Positions 8,802 to 18,419 of a stretch of DNA of 64,000 nt are shown here, in pieces. The stretch comes from Candidatus Nitrosocosmicus oleophilus. GTDB taxonomy: Archaea; Thermoproteota; Nitrososphaeria; Nitrososphaerales; Nitrososphaeraceae. Below the pieces are notes generated by a model. The model was not told the origin of the DNA, did no database searches, and saw only the letters and a program-made list of their open reading frames with translations. Location of the stretch: contig NZ_CP012850.1 of NCBI RefSeq assembly GCF_000802205.1, positions 744,001-808,000 of the forward strand, written 5' to 3'. Both the position numbers and the translations under genes were made by a program. The stretch's first letter is position 1, and each line of letters opens with the position of its first letter.

Positions 8802-9914
8802 ATGGTCGAAAAAAGAAATAGTGAAAGAATAAAGGACGAAGATGTTGTAAGCGCTCTTTCCAGTGAAAGCCCTGAAATTTCTGATAACGATTTAGAATCA
8901 AAACCTATCCCTACTATTATTGATGATTTAGATATACAAGATATTCCAGGTATTGGTCCAACTACAGCAAAAAAATTACGTGATGCTGGTGTACTGACTG
9001 TGATGGACCTTGCAGTTACAAGTTCAGAAGAGCTTTCTGTTGAGATCAACTCTTCAAAAGAAAGTGCAGCAGCGTTCATTATTGCTGCTCAACAACTTTT
9101 ACGAGATTCTAATCTTTTGGACAAGGAATTCGTTACTGCAGATGTTGCATTAGAAAAAAGAAAATCATTGTTGCGATGTATCACTGGTTCAAATGCTTTG
9201 GATAAACTTCTTTTGGGAGGTATAGAGACCCAAGCTATTACTGAATTTTATGGTGAATTCGGTTCTGGCAAGTCTCAAGTCTGCCATACTCTATGTGTGA
9301 CGGCTAGTCAGCCAGTCGAGAATGGTGGATTTGGAAGTGGTTCCATATATATTGATACAGAAGGGACCTTCAGACCTGAAAGAGTAGACCAAATAGCCGT
9401 GGCTAGAGGACTTGATCCAACTAGTGTTTTAAAAAGTATCGCAGTTTGTAAGGTTTACAACAGCTCTCATCTTGAATTAATCATAAAAGATCTTGGAAAA
9501 TATATCAATGATTTTAAAGCCAGGCTTGTTATCATAGACAGCATTATATCTTTGCACAGGGCAGAATTTGCAGGAAGAGGCACGCTTGCCGATAGACAGC
9601 AGCGACTTAACTCTATGTTGCACAAAATCATTAGACTTGCTGAGATTTATAATATTTCTGTGGTTATAACCAATCAGGTTCAATCTTCACCCGATACCTT
9701 TTTTGGAGATCCTACAAAGGCTGCAGGAGGAAATGTATTAGGTCATGCCTCAACCTATAGGATTTATCTAAGAAAGTCAGGTGAAAATCGAACCGCAAAG
9801 ATGATCGACTCTCCCTATCATCCATATTCTGACACTAAATTTACTGTAACTGAGAAAGGTGTAGATGATTTGGAAGAAGAAACAAGTTCAAAGAGAGGGA
9901 AATTAAAGGAATAG
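8802..9914 (+). CDS. radA: DNA repair and recombination protein RadA
   Basis: RadA is the archaeal RecA/Rad51 homologue that forms filaments on single-stranded DNA and catalyses strand exchange. After an acidic N-terminal extension (about 45 residues) comes a helix-hairpin-helix domain (DIPGIGPTTAKKLRDAG, about 48-64), then the ATPase core with Walker A GEFGSGKSQ near 150 and Walker B (RLVIIDS) near 245. Loop residues include the NQVQSSPDTFFGDPTKAAGG segment. At 370 residues it is slightly longer than usual because of the N-terminal extension. Confidence 0.96.
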   Translation: MVEKRNSERIKDEDVVSALSSESPEISDNDLESKPIPTIIDDLDIQDIPGIGPTTAKKLRDAGVLTVMDLAVTSSEELSVEINSSKESAAAFIIAAQQLLRDSNLLDKEFVTADVALEKRKSLLRCITGSNALDKLLLGGIETQAITEFYGEFGSGKSQVCHTLCVTASQPVENGGFGSGSIYIDTEGTFRPERVDQIAVARGLDPTSVLKSIAVCKVYNSSHLELIIKDLGKYINDFKARLVIIDSIISLHRAEFAGRGTLADRQQRLNSMLHKIIRLAEIYNISVVITNQVQSSPDTFFGDPTKAAGGNVLGHASTYRIYLRKSGENRTAKMIDSPYHPYSDTKFTVTEKGVDDLEEETSSKRGKLKE

Positions 9915-9915
9915 T

Positions 9916-11666
9916 CTAATCTTTATCTTTATCTTTATTTATGTTATTATTTGAAGACATCGTAGTATCACTCTTTGTGTCTTTTTCTTTACTATTCTTA
10001 TCTTCTTTTGGAGCATTCTGAACCAAAAAGATAACAGGTATTGAAATCCGATCAGCCACGATACTTACACCATTCTTTTTATGATAATCAAAAAATCCTT
10101 TATAATAAAAATAGTAGTTATTTAACATATTAATTAGAATAATAGTATTTTGACATAATGCTAACAAGGTTTTCCTTTGCTCAATCAAATCTGAATTTTT
10201 ATTTTTTATTTCATCAAGGAGGCAGCTTTGGTGTTTGATTGCAGCTTTGATTCCACCATATTTTCTTAACTCGTCTATGAAAGTTTGGTAGCCTCTGCCT
10301 TTATCGAGAGTATTATTGACAAGTCTTTGAATCATTTTTGTTATCCCAATTATTGTCGGTTGTTGTCGTTTCTAACAGGTAATCTTGAAACAACCGATTC
10401 ATATCTGTAAGATCTTGTTCAGTAATACCTTTCTTATATAGAGAAAGAAGCAAAGGTCCTATGACCGGCTGCAAGGAGAGATTATGTCTGTTTATATTTA
10501 GTTGTGAATTTAACATTGCTAATTCATTTCTTTTTTCCTTGACTCTGTCCTCAAATTTTAGTTTGTTATAGTAATTATCCTCAACATCTTTGATAAAAAA
10601 AGCAACCGGGTTTTCAATCATATCAAAATCCCTCAAAGGGTCGCCTCTATTTTTTACAATTTCTGAAACTGTTAAATATAGTTGTTCAAGTTCGTCGATT
10701 CCAAATTTCATTAACTCTAATTTTTGATAGGTATCCCAATTTCCTATTAATATTTAAAATAGATTGACATGCATGAATTTCATTCGATAAGTCAGTTAGT
10801 TTTTTTTGATATGCCTCAATCTGCTTTTCGTTCTGTGCTATATCCCACCTTAGTTTTACGGCTTTATTGTATTCTGTTACTATGTTAGTGACATTATATC
10901 CATTTTCCTTAAAGTCGATAAATAATTTGGTGATTGGCCCTAGATCTTTTTTTATATCGATTCCACAATCATCCCTTAATATTTTATCCAGTTTCATGAA
11001 TGTATTGTAAAGTCCGATGATGGATTGTCTTTGTTATTCTAATATCTTAATTTTTCCTATCAGGTCTGTATTTTGTAATTCATATTCTTTGATTTCTTTT
11101 CGTATCTTTTTTTCCTGCTCAGACAGATCCCCAAGTTTCCTCTTCTTCTGTTCAACAAAATCTGAAACCACAGAAACAAATGTCAAAGCTCTTTTTTCAC
11201 TATTTTGATTTTCATTTGATGGCCTTTCCGTATGATTTTTACTACTTTCATACAAGTATCCATAATTCTCGGTCGAGAAATAAAGTAGGTCATCTATCCA
11301 TGCCGTAACAACATTAGGAGTTATTCCCACCTCTTCACATTTTTTATATATTTCATTGACAAAATAAGATAAACTATTTAGATCAGAATCAATATCATCG
11401 TTTTCAATTGCTATTCCTAATCCTTTCAATATTTGTAAAAATCTGAATCCTTTAGTACACTGTTTTATGGTCATTCCTGACTTATTCATGTTTACGGCAA
11501 ATCGCCTTAATTCCTCAATATCAGGAGCTTCAAGTTTTCTCTTCCATTCATTGATTTTATTGGACACCGTTCCTGGTGCTACACCAGTTTCTTCTGCTAT
11601 TTCATCTCTAGGATGCCCATGTATGTAATTCTGTATTATTAACTCTTCAACCTGATTACTAATCAA
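9916..11666 (-). pseudogene. Broken HTH/coiled-coil protein gene (one nonsense, two frameshifts)
   Basis: Four consecutive minus-strand frames make up one ancestral gene of about 580 codons. 11666-11034 encodes an HTH (EIAEETGVAPGTVSNKINEW) and the start of a coiled coil. An in-frame TAA at 11034-11036 interrupts it, and the same frame resumes to 10686. The frame then shifts by one base into 10711-10313 (KLELMKFGIDELEQLYLTV), and again into 10335-9916. The protein sense continues across each break, and the architecture matches large HTH-coiled-coil proteins of ammonia-oxidising archaea as I recall them. Both shift regions contain TATCCCAATT on the plus strand (10342-10351 and 10732-10741). 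Four separate short genes are less likely. Confidence 0.65.
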
Positions 11667-11974
11667 TTGCTTTTATCCATGGTCCTGAGATTCATATTTT
11701 CGTCATTTCCGTCAAAAATTTCCCCAATTATCTCTTATTGAATTGAGCGCAAATATGAAAAATTATTAGAGGAAATATTTTGTTTGATGATGATAAAATT
11801 ATTATGGCAAAATTATGAACGGAAAGATTCATCACATCGCGAACTAGGAATACTCATGAATTCTAGCAGAACCATTTTGATTTATTTTTTTTAGCCTGTT
11901 GATCGCTAAGGCAAAATGCATTGCAAAAGATATGAAACATAGAGTTTTTAAAAATTGTCTAACCATTAAGCATA
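11667..11974. other. Spacer between divergent genes
   Basis: No coding frame is supported here. The stretch separates the broken minus-strand HTH gene from the plus-strand HD protein and should hold both promoters. AT-rich runs near 11935-11955 (gagtttttaaaaatt) are the likeliest TATA element for the HD gene. Confidence 0.5.
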
Positions 11975-13414
11975 TTGCCAGTATATCATCCCTTCTTAAA
12001 TTTCACCAGCAGTATAAGGCTTCCTGAATATGGATATGTTGGAATTACAGATATCGAGAAAAACATAATCAATACAAGCTATTTTCAACGCCTCAGAAGA
12101 ATAAAACAAAGCTCCAATCTCTTTATGGCTTTTCCAGGAGCGTCTCATTCAAGATTTGAACACTCTTTGGGCGCCATGCATATCGCTGGTGAGGCTTCCA
12201 CACATATTATCCTGAATTCCAATAACAAGATCAATTCTACATCTATAATCGACTTGATGGATTCAATTAACTGCAAAGCCGAGATCAAAAAACAAATTCA
12301 ACTAACAAGACTGGCAGCGCTACTACATGACATAGGACACGCTCCATTTTCTCATACATTTGAAGAATTTTTAAAACTAGTCAACCCATCTTTAGATTGG
12401 AAACATGAATACTTGAGTTTAGAGATAATATACAAGAAATTCACCAATTTGGTTAAAGAATCTTCTGAAAACAAGGTAGAGTCTTATGAAATAATGGCAT
12501 TATTATGCGATCTATCTCCTAATTTTGGAATTATTGAAAATACAAAAAGAATTCTAGAAAGGATAGGCGTCAGCGAAGAGATTATTACAAAGATGGATAC
12601 CTTTTTGGAGTCTAATTGGTATTTGAACTATCTTATAAAGGAAGATCCGTACAATGTTGACCGATTTAACTACCTGATATTGGATTCTAATAGAACTGGG
12701 GCAAAAGAGTATGGTTTTGTAGACGTAGGGAGAATTGTTCAAAATTTATACTATTTAAAAGAAGATGGAATTGTAACTGTTTCAACCCAAGCCAGAGAAG
12801 CAGCAATGAGATTCTTTGAGGCCTATGCCCAGATGCACAGGTCGATTTACTTGCATAAAATATCCCAAGGCGCTGACGTCCATTTGTCTTATTTAATGAA
12901 TGAGGCTGCAAAAGAACCCAACTCGGCCTTTCAGAAACTAGCCAATCCAGAGATGGAATTCATATTAGAATTATCTGATGATGTCTTGATACATGAATTA
13001 ACCAAAGTAGAAAATGAAAAAACAAGGAAACTTGTAGATGATTATTTAAATAGAAATATTTTATCACTCGTTCACGAATTTGATTTGAGTGATAATAACA
13101 GGATTACAAGGATTATGGATTCAAAAGGATCAAAGGGATTACAAGATGAAATTAGAAAGGAAGCAGGATTGCCTGATGATGGGGTAGTGTTGGTGATCAA
13201 TATTACAAGTAAGAAGGTGACAAAACCACCTGTTGATGAAACCACATTGAAAAGGCTAATGTTTTATAATACTAAATCTAAAAAATTAGAACCATTGGAT
13301 CTCGATTTTATAAGACAATTTTACCCTAACAAGAAGTATCGAATATTCACCGAAAAAGTATACAAGCAAAAAATTAAGAGTATTATTTCGACATGGACAG
13401 ACACAAACGTGTGA
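11975..13414 (+). CDS. HD-superfamily phosphohydrolase (dNTPase/SAMHD1-like)
   Basis: The 479-residue protein starts at TTG 11975. It carries HSRFEHSLG (His63), LLHDIGHAPFSHTFE (His118-Asp119) and DPYNVDRFNYLILDS (distal metal-binding Asp near 230), the order found in SAMHD1/dGTPase-type HD enzymes that hydrolyse dNTPs to nucleoside and triphosphate. The first residues (RLPEYGYVGITDIEKNIINT..FQRLRRIKQ) match the family's N-terminal QRLRRI block. No SAM or allosteric-site domain is obvious. The exact substrate cannot be read from sequence. Confidence 0.85.
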   Translation: MPVYHPFLNFTSSIRLPEYGYVGITDIEKNIINTSYFQRLRRIKQSSNLFMAFPGASHSRFEHSLGAMHIAGEASTHIILNSNNKINSTSIIDLMDSINCKAEIKKQIQLTRLAALLHDIGHAPFSHTFEEFLKLVNPSLDWKHEYLSLEIIYKKFTNLVKESSENKVESYEIMALLCDLSPNFGIIENTKRILERIGVSEEIITKMDTFLESNWYLNYLIKEDPYNVDRFNYLILDSNRTGAKEYGFVDVGRIVQNLYYLKEDGIVTVSTQAREAAMRFFEAYAQMHRSIYLHKISQGADVHLSYLMNEAAKEPNSAFQKLANPEMEFILELSDDVLIHELTKVENEKTRKLVDDYLNRNILSLVHEFDLSDNNRITRIMDSKGSKGLQDEIRKEAGLPDDGVVLVINITSKKVTKPPVDETTLKRLMFYNTKSKKLEPLDLDFIRQFYPNKKYRIFTEKVYKQKIKSIISTWTDTNV

Positions 13415-13576
13415 GATTTTAACCTTGATTTAACAAATATTTTGGATAACTAGATTATTTGGGAAGCCTAGTAGAAGTTATTACATATGAACTTAATAAT
13501 TTTATTAATATTGGACAAATAATAATGAAAAAATAAAATTTAAAATGAATTGATTAAAAGCAATAGCTAATTACTA

Positions 13577-14551
13577 TTAATCAAAACTAAAGTCTATTCC
13601 ACTGTCTCTTATAGTGTCTTCTACAGAGTCCATTATACTGCCGCCGTTGTCATTATCATTATTGTTGTCATCATTATTGTTGTCATCATTATTATCCTCG
13701 TCATTCCTGTTACTGTTGTCATCATTATTGTTGTCATCATTATTATCCTCGTCATTCCTGTTACTGTTGTCATCGCTATTATCCTCCTCAATTTCCTCAT
13801 CATCATTCGTGGTAGCAGTATCTGTAGCATCAGTTGCTGGGACGTCTGTACCAGTGGTAGATGCACTAACCTGTCCTGGACTACTTCCTGCTATCTTACA
13901 ACAGATTGGGCCATTTCCTGTATCTTGATTGAATTGTTGGATTTGTGCAAAAGGCTGTAATCCGCCTGATACCTGACTCATATTACCAGTATTTGTTGAA
14001 TTTGAAGACTCTAACATCGTGTTGTAGCTAGATAACTGTGCTTGTGTAAAGTTAGAAGCTGTAACATTTACAGAGTAATAGGCTTGTAATGTTTGAGGAC
14101 CTTCTAAACAAAGAATCTTTGATGTTATTTTGTTGCTTCCTTCATTGATGTTTGTATAATTACTTGATACTGTGTATTGCCAGTTAGAATAATCGCTATC
14201 TCCTTGACTGCCTGTAGGTTTAACTTTCTGATATGGTTTTACATTATTTATGATAACAGAAACATCACAATCTGATGTTACATTATCCTTTGAGACTCCT
14301 TTAATTACTAGCGAATTGTTTGAATTTAATGGGACTAGATCTCCTTTATCTGGAGAAATTATCTTTACTCCGCCAGTAAGCTTTGTAATATTTGATACTG
14401 TGTCAGAAGCAATGGGAACAGATGTGTTTGTAGTACTTGCAGAAGTAGTATTTTGCTGTGCTAATACTTGGATGTTTGCATTATAACTTATGTTTGATAA
14501 TAATAACAGTATTAATAGTCCTGAGAAAATAATACCAAGCCTTTTTATCAT
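13577..14551 (-). CDS. Exported protein with Asp/Asn repeat tail
   Basis: A 324-residue protein with a signal peptide (MIKRLGIIFSGLLILLLLSN) and a Thr/Ser/Asn-rich start. Residues about 60-175 form a beta-sandwich-like domain (GGVKIISPDKGDLVPL...LVIKGVSKDN), resembling Ig-like surface modules. The C-terminal third is a highly acidic low-complexity region of D, N and E (from about residue 240) with an internal 17-residue repeat, ending in a short amphipathic tail. Probably secreted or cell-surface; the acidic tail may bind cations. Function unknown. Confidence 0.7.
   Translation of the reverse strand: MIKRLGIIFSGLLILLLLSNISYNANIQVLAQQNTTSASTTNTSVPIASDTVSNITKLTGGVKIISPDKGDLVPLNSNNSLVIKGVSKDNVTSDCDVSVIINNVKPYQKVKPTGSQGDSDYSNWQYTVSSNYTNINEGSNKITSKILCLEGPQTLQAYYSVNVTASNFTQAQLSSYNTMLESSNSTNTGNMSQVSGGLQPFAQIQQFNQDTGNGPICCKIAGSSPGQVSASTTGTDVPATDATDTATTNDDEEIEEDNSDDNSNRNDEDNNDDNNNDDNSNRNDEDNNDDNNNDDNNNDNDNGGSIMDSVEDTIRDSGIDFSFD
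13663..13775 (-). repeat. 51-bp tandem repeat coding Asp/Asn-rich units
   Basis: A unit containing TCCTCGTCATTCCTGTTACTG recurs with a 51-bp period (copies at about 13695 and 13746) and is flanked by shorter TTGTCATCATTATTG units. It encodes the 17-residue N/D repeat of the exported protein. Copy-number variation between strains would be expected. Confidence 0.8.
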
Positions 14552-14726
14552 GATTATTTTGATATTTATATATATATTAAAGTTTGAATAGATTTTTCTA
14601 TATGATAAAACTAGTGATGTGTTCTTATTAAGGTAATCTTTTCTCTCGATCTGAAAGGTGATCTGTGTTCATTTTTCAAACCAAATAAACCATAAACTTT
14701 AACAATTCCGAAATAACATTATCGAC

Positions 14727-14909
14727 GTGGAAGAAAATACTGACAGAAATCAAAAAACTCTGCTTACATTCTCAAACATCCAATACTTGGTTGAGGGTTT
14801 AGACGTATTACTCCATACAAATCTAGATGGTGATAAAAGAACAAAAGTAATAAAATTAAGAGATGATCTTAACGATTACCTCAATAATTTCTTCAATGCA
14901 TATTCTTAA
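14727..14909 (+). CDS. Small acidic helical protein, unknown
   Basis: A GTG-started 60-codon frame: polar N-terminus, then an amphipathic helix-rich segment (TFSNIQYLVEGLDVLLHTN...LRDDLNDYLNNFF). Its composition is coding-like, and it lies 61 nt before the AK6-like kinase gene on the same strand. No family recognised. Confidence 0.45.
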   Translation: MEENTDRNQKTLLTFSNIQYLVEGLDVLLHTNLDGDKRTKVIKLRDDLNDYLNNFFNAYS

Positions 14910-14970
14910 CTTTGTTGATTCATACTTTAGATTGAGAAAACTAAGAATATGAGATAATGGTAATAGTATT

Positions 14971-15546
14971 TTGAAAATAGTACTTTCTGGAACACCTGGT
15001 GTTGGCAAACACACCATCGCTATCATCCTCTCATCTTTGTTTGATAAAGTACCAATTGTTGATATAAATAAGATAATTTTATCTGAAAATCTTTTAATTT
15101 CTCCCGTAAGTGGCAATCATGATGTAGATATTCAAAAGTCGTTTGATTTTTTGAGTTTGTTGCTTTCTAAGCAAGAATATCAAGATAGTATAATTGTTGG
15201 ACATCTTGCTCCTTATGTAATAGATCCACTGTTAGTAGACCTTGCGGTAATATTAAGAAGATCTCCCTACGAACTTAAAAAAATATATGAAGAAAGATCT
15301 TATTCACAAACTAAAATTAGCGACAATATGGTCGCTGAGATCTTGGGTATTATATCATATGATGCACTAAAAAACTTTGAATTTTCCAAACTTTCTGAAT
15401 TAGAGATCGCAACCAGTATTTTACCATCCTTATCGGCTCAAAAGATTGTCCATATGTATGGTGATAAAAAGCAAAGATCTTTTGGAAACATTGATTGGTT
15501 GCCACTTATCCAAAATGATCCAGTTATGTTGAAATTTTTGAAATAA
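14971..15546 (+). CDS. AK6/Fap7-like adenylate kinase
   Basis: P-loop kinase of 191 residues, started at TTG. Walker A is GTPGVGKHT at residues 8-16. The segment VDLAVILRRSPYELKKIYEERSYSQTKISDN matches the AK6 pattern in which RR.P..L...LE.RGY...K..DN forms the lid. AK6/Fap7 has adenylate kinase and ATPase activity and assists small-ribosomal-subunit maturation in eukaryotes and archaea. It lies upstream of the Lsm and tgtA genes on the same strand. Confidence 0.78.
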   Translation: MKIVLSGTPGVGKHTIAIILSSLFDKVPIVDINKIILSENLLISPVSGNHDVDIQKSFDFLSLLLSKQEYQDSIIVGHLAPYVIDPLLVDLAVILRRSPYELKKIYEERSYSQTKISDNMVAEILGIISYDALKNFEFSKLSELEIATSILPSLSAQKIVHMYGDKKQRSFGNIDWLPLIQNDPVMLKFLK

Positions 15547-15602
15547 ATCTAGTCTGAACTGATTTCATATATATATACCTTAAGACATTATCCTCTTGGA
15601 TA

Positions 15603-16016
15603 ATGGCTGCTTTAATTTCAAGAAGATTTGCTGAAGAAAGTGTACAATTTTTAGGAAAAAAAGTTTCAATTGAGACCTCAGATAATAAAACTTATTCTGG
15701 TGTTTTGACTGGTCTAAATGAAAAATTTGATTTAATATTGGACCATGTAGACTCTCAACAAATCCAAAAACTAATGATAAACGGTTTATTCGTAAAAGAG
15801 GTAAAGCTCTTAGAGAGGCCATTTGATTTGAAAGCTCTTGCTGAAAGGTTGTCAAGAGTATTCCCTGGGTTAGTAAAGATTCGAGAGGACGTAGGCGCAA
15901 TCATTGTGATGGATAAAATTAAGGTGACCGAATCTGGAATCGAAGAAGGATCTGGTTTGTCTGCTACTCGTGTAAAAGCGATTTACGATGAATTCCTTAG
16001 GGAGTCCAAGAGTTAA
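15603..16016 (+). CDS. Sm-like (Lsm) protein with C-terminal domain, SmAP3-type
   Basis: Residues 1-75 form an Sm fold (GKKVSIETSDNKTYSGVLTGLNEKFDLILDHV, then LMINGLFVKEVKLLERPF). A second domain (76-137) contains KIRED..AIIVMDKIKVTESG. Archaeal SmAP3 proteins have this two-domain layout and about 130 residues. Likely RNA-binding. The gene ends 2 nt before the TTG start of the tgtA gene, so the two are probably one transcript. Confidence 0.8.
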   Translation: MAALISRRFAEESVQFLGKKVSIETSDNKTYSGVLTGLNEKFDLILDHVDSQQIQKLMINGLFVKEVKLLERPFDLKALAERLSRVFPGLVKIREDVGAIIVMDKIKVTESGIEEGSGLSATRVKAIYDEFLRESKS

Positions 16017-16018
16017 TC

Positions 16019-17590
16019 TTGGTATTTGAGGTGAAATGTACTGATTTAGCTGCTCGGATCGGTAAATTAACCACTCCTCATGGTTCTTTTGAAACTCCAT
16101 CGTTTATACCCGTAATTCATCCAGTCAAACAACAAATCAGTCCAAGTTTTTTAAAAAGTCTTGGCTTTGAATGTATAATAACAAATGCCTATATCGCTTT
16201 GAAATTTTATGGTGAAAAGGCCGAAAAGCAGGGAATTCATCAAATCGTTGATTTTGATGGACCCATCATGACAGATTCAGGAGGTTACCAAGTGTTAGAA
16301 TATGGTAAAGTCAACGTAACGCCTTCGATAATGGCCCAATTTGAACTTGATATTGGTAGTGATATTCCCGTTCCATTAGATAAACCAACAGGCTATGGTT
16401 TGCCTTATAATACGGCAAAGTCCTATGTAGATGAAACTACTTCAAATATAGATGAAACAATCGATATCATAAGAAAAAATCGAACTGATAAGAATGATGA
16501 TATTTTATCATCAAAGGGTGAAATATGGACTGGAACAATTCAGGGAGCTGAGCATTTTGATCTCGTGCGGTATTCCGCCTCACTCTTAGATAAAAAGGGC
16601 TTTTCATTTTTTGCAATTGGTAGCCCGGTTGAACTGATGGAAGCTTATGAGTTTTCTACACTCTCTCGACTTATAGAAGCTACCAAATTATCCATACCAA
16701 ACAAACCTATCCATTTATTTGGTGCAGGTCATCCATTAACAATACCTCTTGCTGTTGCACTAGGTTGTGACACATTTGATTCTGCATCGTATATTTTGTA
16801 TGCAAAAGCTAATCGTTACATGAGTTCATCAGGAACACTGAGGTTAGAAGATCTTTCATATTTACCGTGCTGCTGCCCTGTTTGTTCCGATCATTCAGTT
16901 AAAGAATTTATTGATGAAATCCCTCAAACCAGGATTATTAATCTCGCTAAACACAATTTGTATGTTCTAAAACAGGAGATGTCTGCAGTAAAACAATCAA
17001 TTTACGATGGTAGGCTTTGGGAATACGTGCTGCAAAAAGCAAGATCTCATCCCAAATTAATGGATGCAATTCACACAATTAAGAATTTTGAATATATTCA
17101 ACAAAATACTCCCGTCTTTAAGCAAAAAGCAATCTATTTGTTTGAACCAATAGATCAGTTTAGGCCGGAGCTAAAAAATTATCGCAACATGCTAATTAAT
17201 AACTACAAATCGCCCAATAATAATATCCTACTATTATATCCAGATCAGGGGATAAGACCATTCTATTCCTCCTCTGTATTGCGAAAACTTTCCAGTACTT
17301 TTCCTGACGCTTCAATTTGTCTTTATAATCCTTTTTTTGGCTTGATTCCGGTTGAAATATCGGATATTTATCCAACATCCCATAATATATTTACAAAACA
17401 TTTTGACGAATATGATCCTAAAAGTTATACTGAATTTCTGAAATTGTTAAACTCCTTCCTAAAAAATAATACTTTTAAATCAATTCATATAATTGCGAAT
17501 AGGTTCATTAAAAAACTGCTTCCCATCATTGAACTCCCAAAGGAAACAGAAGTAATAATTGAAGATTTTATTGGTTATAAATTAGATTGA
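16019..17590 (+). CDS. tgtA: Archaeal tRNA-guanine(15) transglycosylase (ArcTGT)
   Basis: ArcTGT exchanges guanine-15 in the D-loop of tRNA for preQ0, the first tRNA-bound step to archaeosine. The catalytic domain has MTDSGGYQVLEYGKV (about 82-96), GTIQGAEHFDLVRYSA (about 165-180), and a zinc site made of the CCCPVC cluster near residue 281 plus KHNLYV downstream. At 523 residues it is shorter than PUA-bearing full-length enzymes; the C-terminal third looks like the family's C2 region and no clear PUA domain is seen. It follows the Lsm gene by 2 nt. Confidence 0.92.
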   Translation: MVFEVKCTDLAARIGKLTTPHGSFETPSFIPVIHPVKQQISPSFLKSLGFECIITNAYIALKFYGEKAEKQGIHQIVDFDGPIMTDSGGYQVLEYGKVNVTPSIMAQFELDIGSDIPVPLDKPTGYGLPYNTAKSYVDETTSNIDETIDIIRKNRTDKNDDILSSKGEIWTGTIQGAEHFDLVRYSASLLDKKGFSFFAIGSPVELMEAYEFSTLSRLIEATKLSIPNKPIHLFGAGHPLTIPLAVALGCDTFDSASYILYAKANRYMSSSGTLRLEDLSYLPCCCPVCSDHSVKEFIDEIPQTRIINLAKHNLYVLKQEMSAVKQSIYDGRLWEYVLQKARSHPKLMDAIHTIKNFEYIQQNTPVFKQKAIYLFEPIDQFRPELKNYRNMLINNYKSPNNNILLLYPDQGIRPFYSSSVLRKLSSTFPDASICLYNPFFGLIPVEISDIYPTSHNIFTKHFDEYDPKSYTEFLKLLNSFLKNNTFKSIHIIANRFIKKLLPIIELPKETEVIIEDFIGYKLD

Positions 17591-17661
17591 GTTATAGACA
17601 GAGTTAGAATAAATTTAAAGTTGATTTGGATTTTTATTTTTTGACTATGTGATAAAAAAGA

Positions 17662-18324
17662 TTAAAATTTAGCGCCGACGCTATCTTTAATTTCTTTGGA
17701 TAATTCTGTATATCCATTTTTATCTATTATCACTGCATTTATGCTGTCTCCAGTACCTGCATTTCTTCTAATCGCTGCGGCAATGGCTTGAATTGCTACT
17801 TTATATGCTTCATTTACACTCATTCCTTCCTTAAATTCCGACTCTAAATATCCATATGCAACAGGAGACCCACTCCCAGTTGAAATGAAGCTCTCTGTAG
17901 TCATCGAACCAAATAGATCTATATTATAAATTTGTCCTTTTTGTTGACGAAAATCAAATCCGCCCATGATAATTTGAACATAAAATGGAAAATATCTTTG
18001 ATTAAATAGAATGTTAGAACATAACCTTGCAGCAGAACTGACTGGGATGGGCTCTTTTTTAGATAACCTGTATATATTTGAGTTGTATCTCATTGTATCA
18101 ACCAGATTTTGGGCATCTGCAACACCACCTGCAATTGTCATACCTAAATGATTATCAACTTTTTGAATTTTCATTACATGCCTATCTGCAATAAATAATC
18201 CTGCACTTGCTCTTGTATCTGCAGCTAATACTACACCATCACTACAGGTAAGAGCACAAGTAGTTGTTCCTTTTTTAATTTGATCTAAAATTTGTTGAGG
18301 ATATCGATCATCATTAACATGCAT
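17662..18324 (-). CDS. psmB: Proteasome beta subunit
   Basis: The 220-residue precursor has a short propeptide (residues 1-19) ending in Gly, followed by the mature N-terminal nucleophile Thr20 in GTTTCALTCSDGVVLAADTRASAG. Lys and Asp of the catalytic set are in place (AADTRAS, later GSGSPVAYG). It forms the proteolytic inner rings of the 20S proteasome. It is divergent from leuC, with about 95 nt between the starts. Confidence 0.95.
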   Translation of the reverse strand: MHVNDDRYPQQILDQIKKGTTTCALTCSDGVVLAADTRASAGLFIADRHVMKIQKVDNHLGMTIAGGVADAQNLVDTMRYNSNIYRLSKKEPIPVSSAARLCSNILFNQRYFPFYVQIIMGGFDFRQQKGQIYNIDLFGSMTTESFISTGSGSPVAYGYLESEFKEGMSVNEAYKVAIQAIAAAIRRNAGTGDSINAVIIDKNGYTELSKEIKDSVGAKF

Positions 18325-18419
18325 TTATATCAAATGATAAAAGACTACATTTAAGCATTGTTAATTCGCAATTAACTATAAAATAATTATTATAGTCGTT
18401 TTGTTATAATATATTATAG

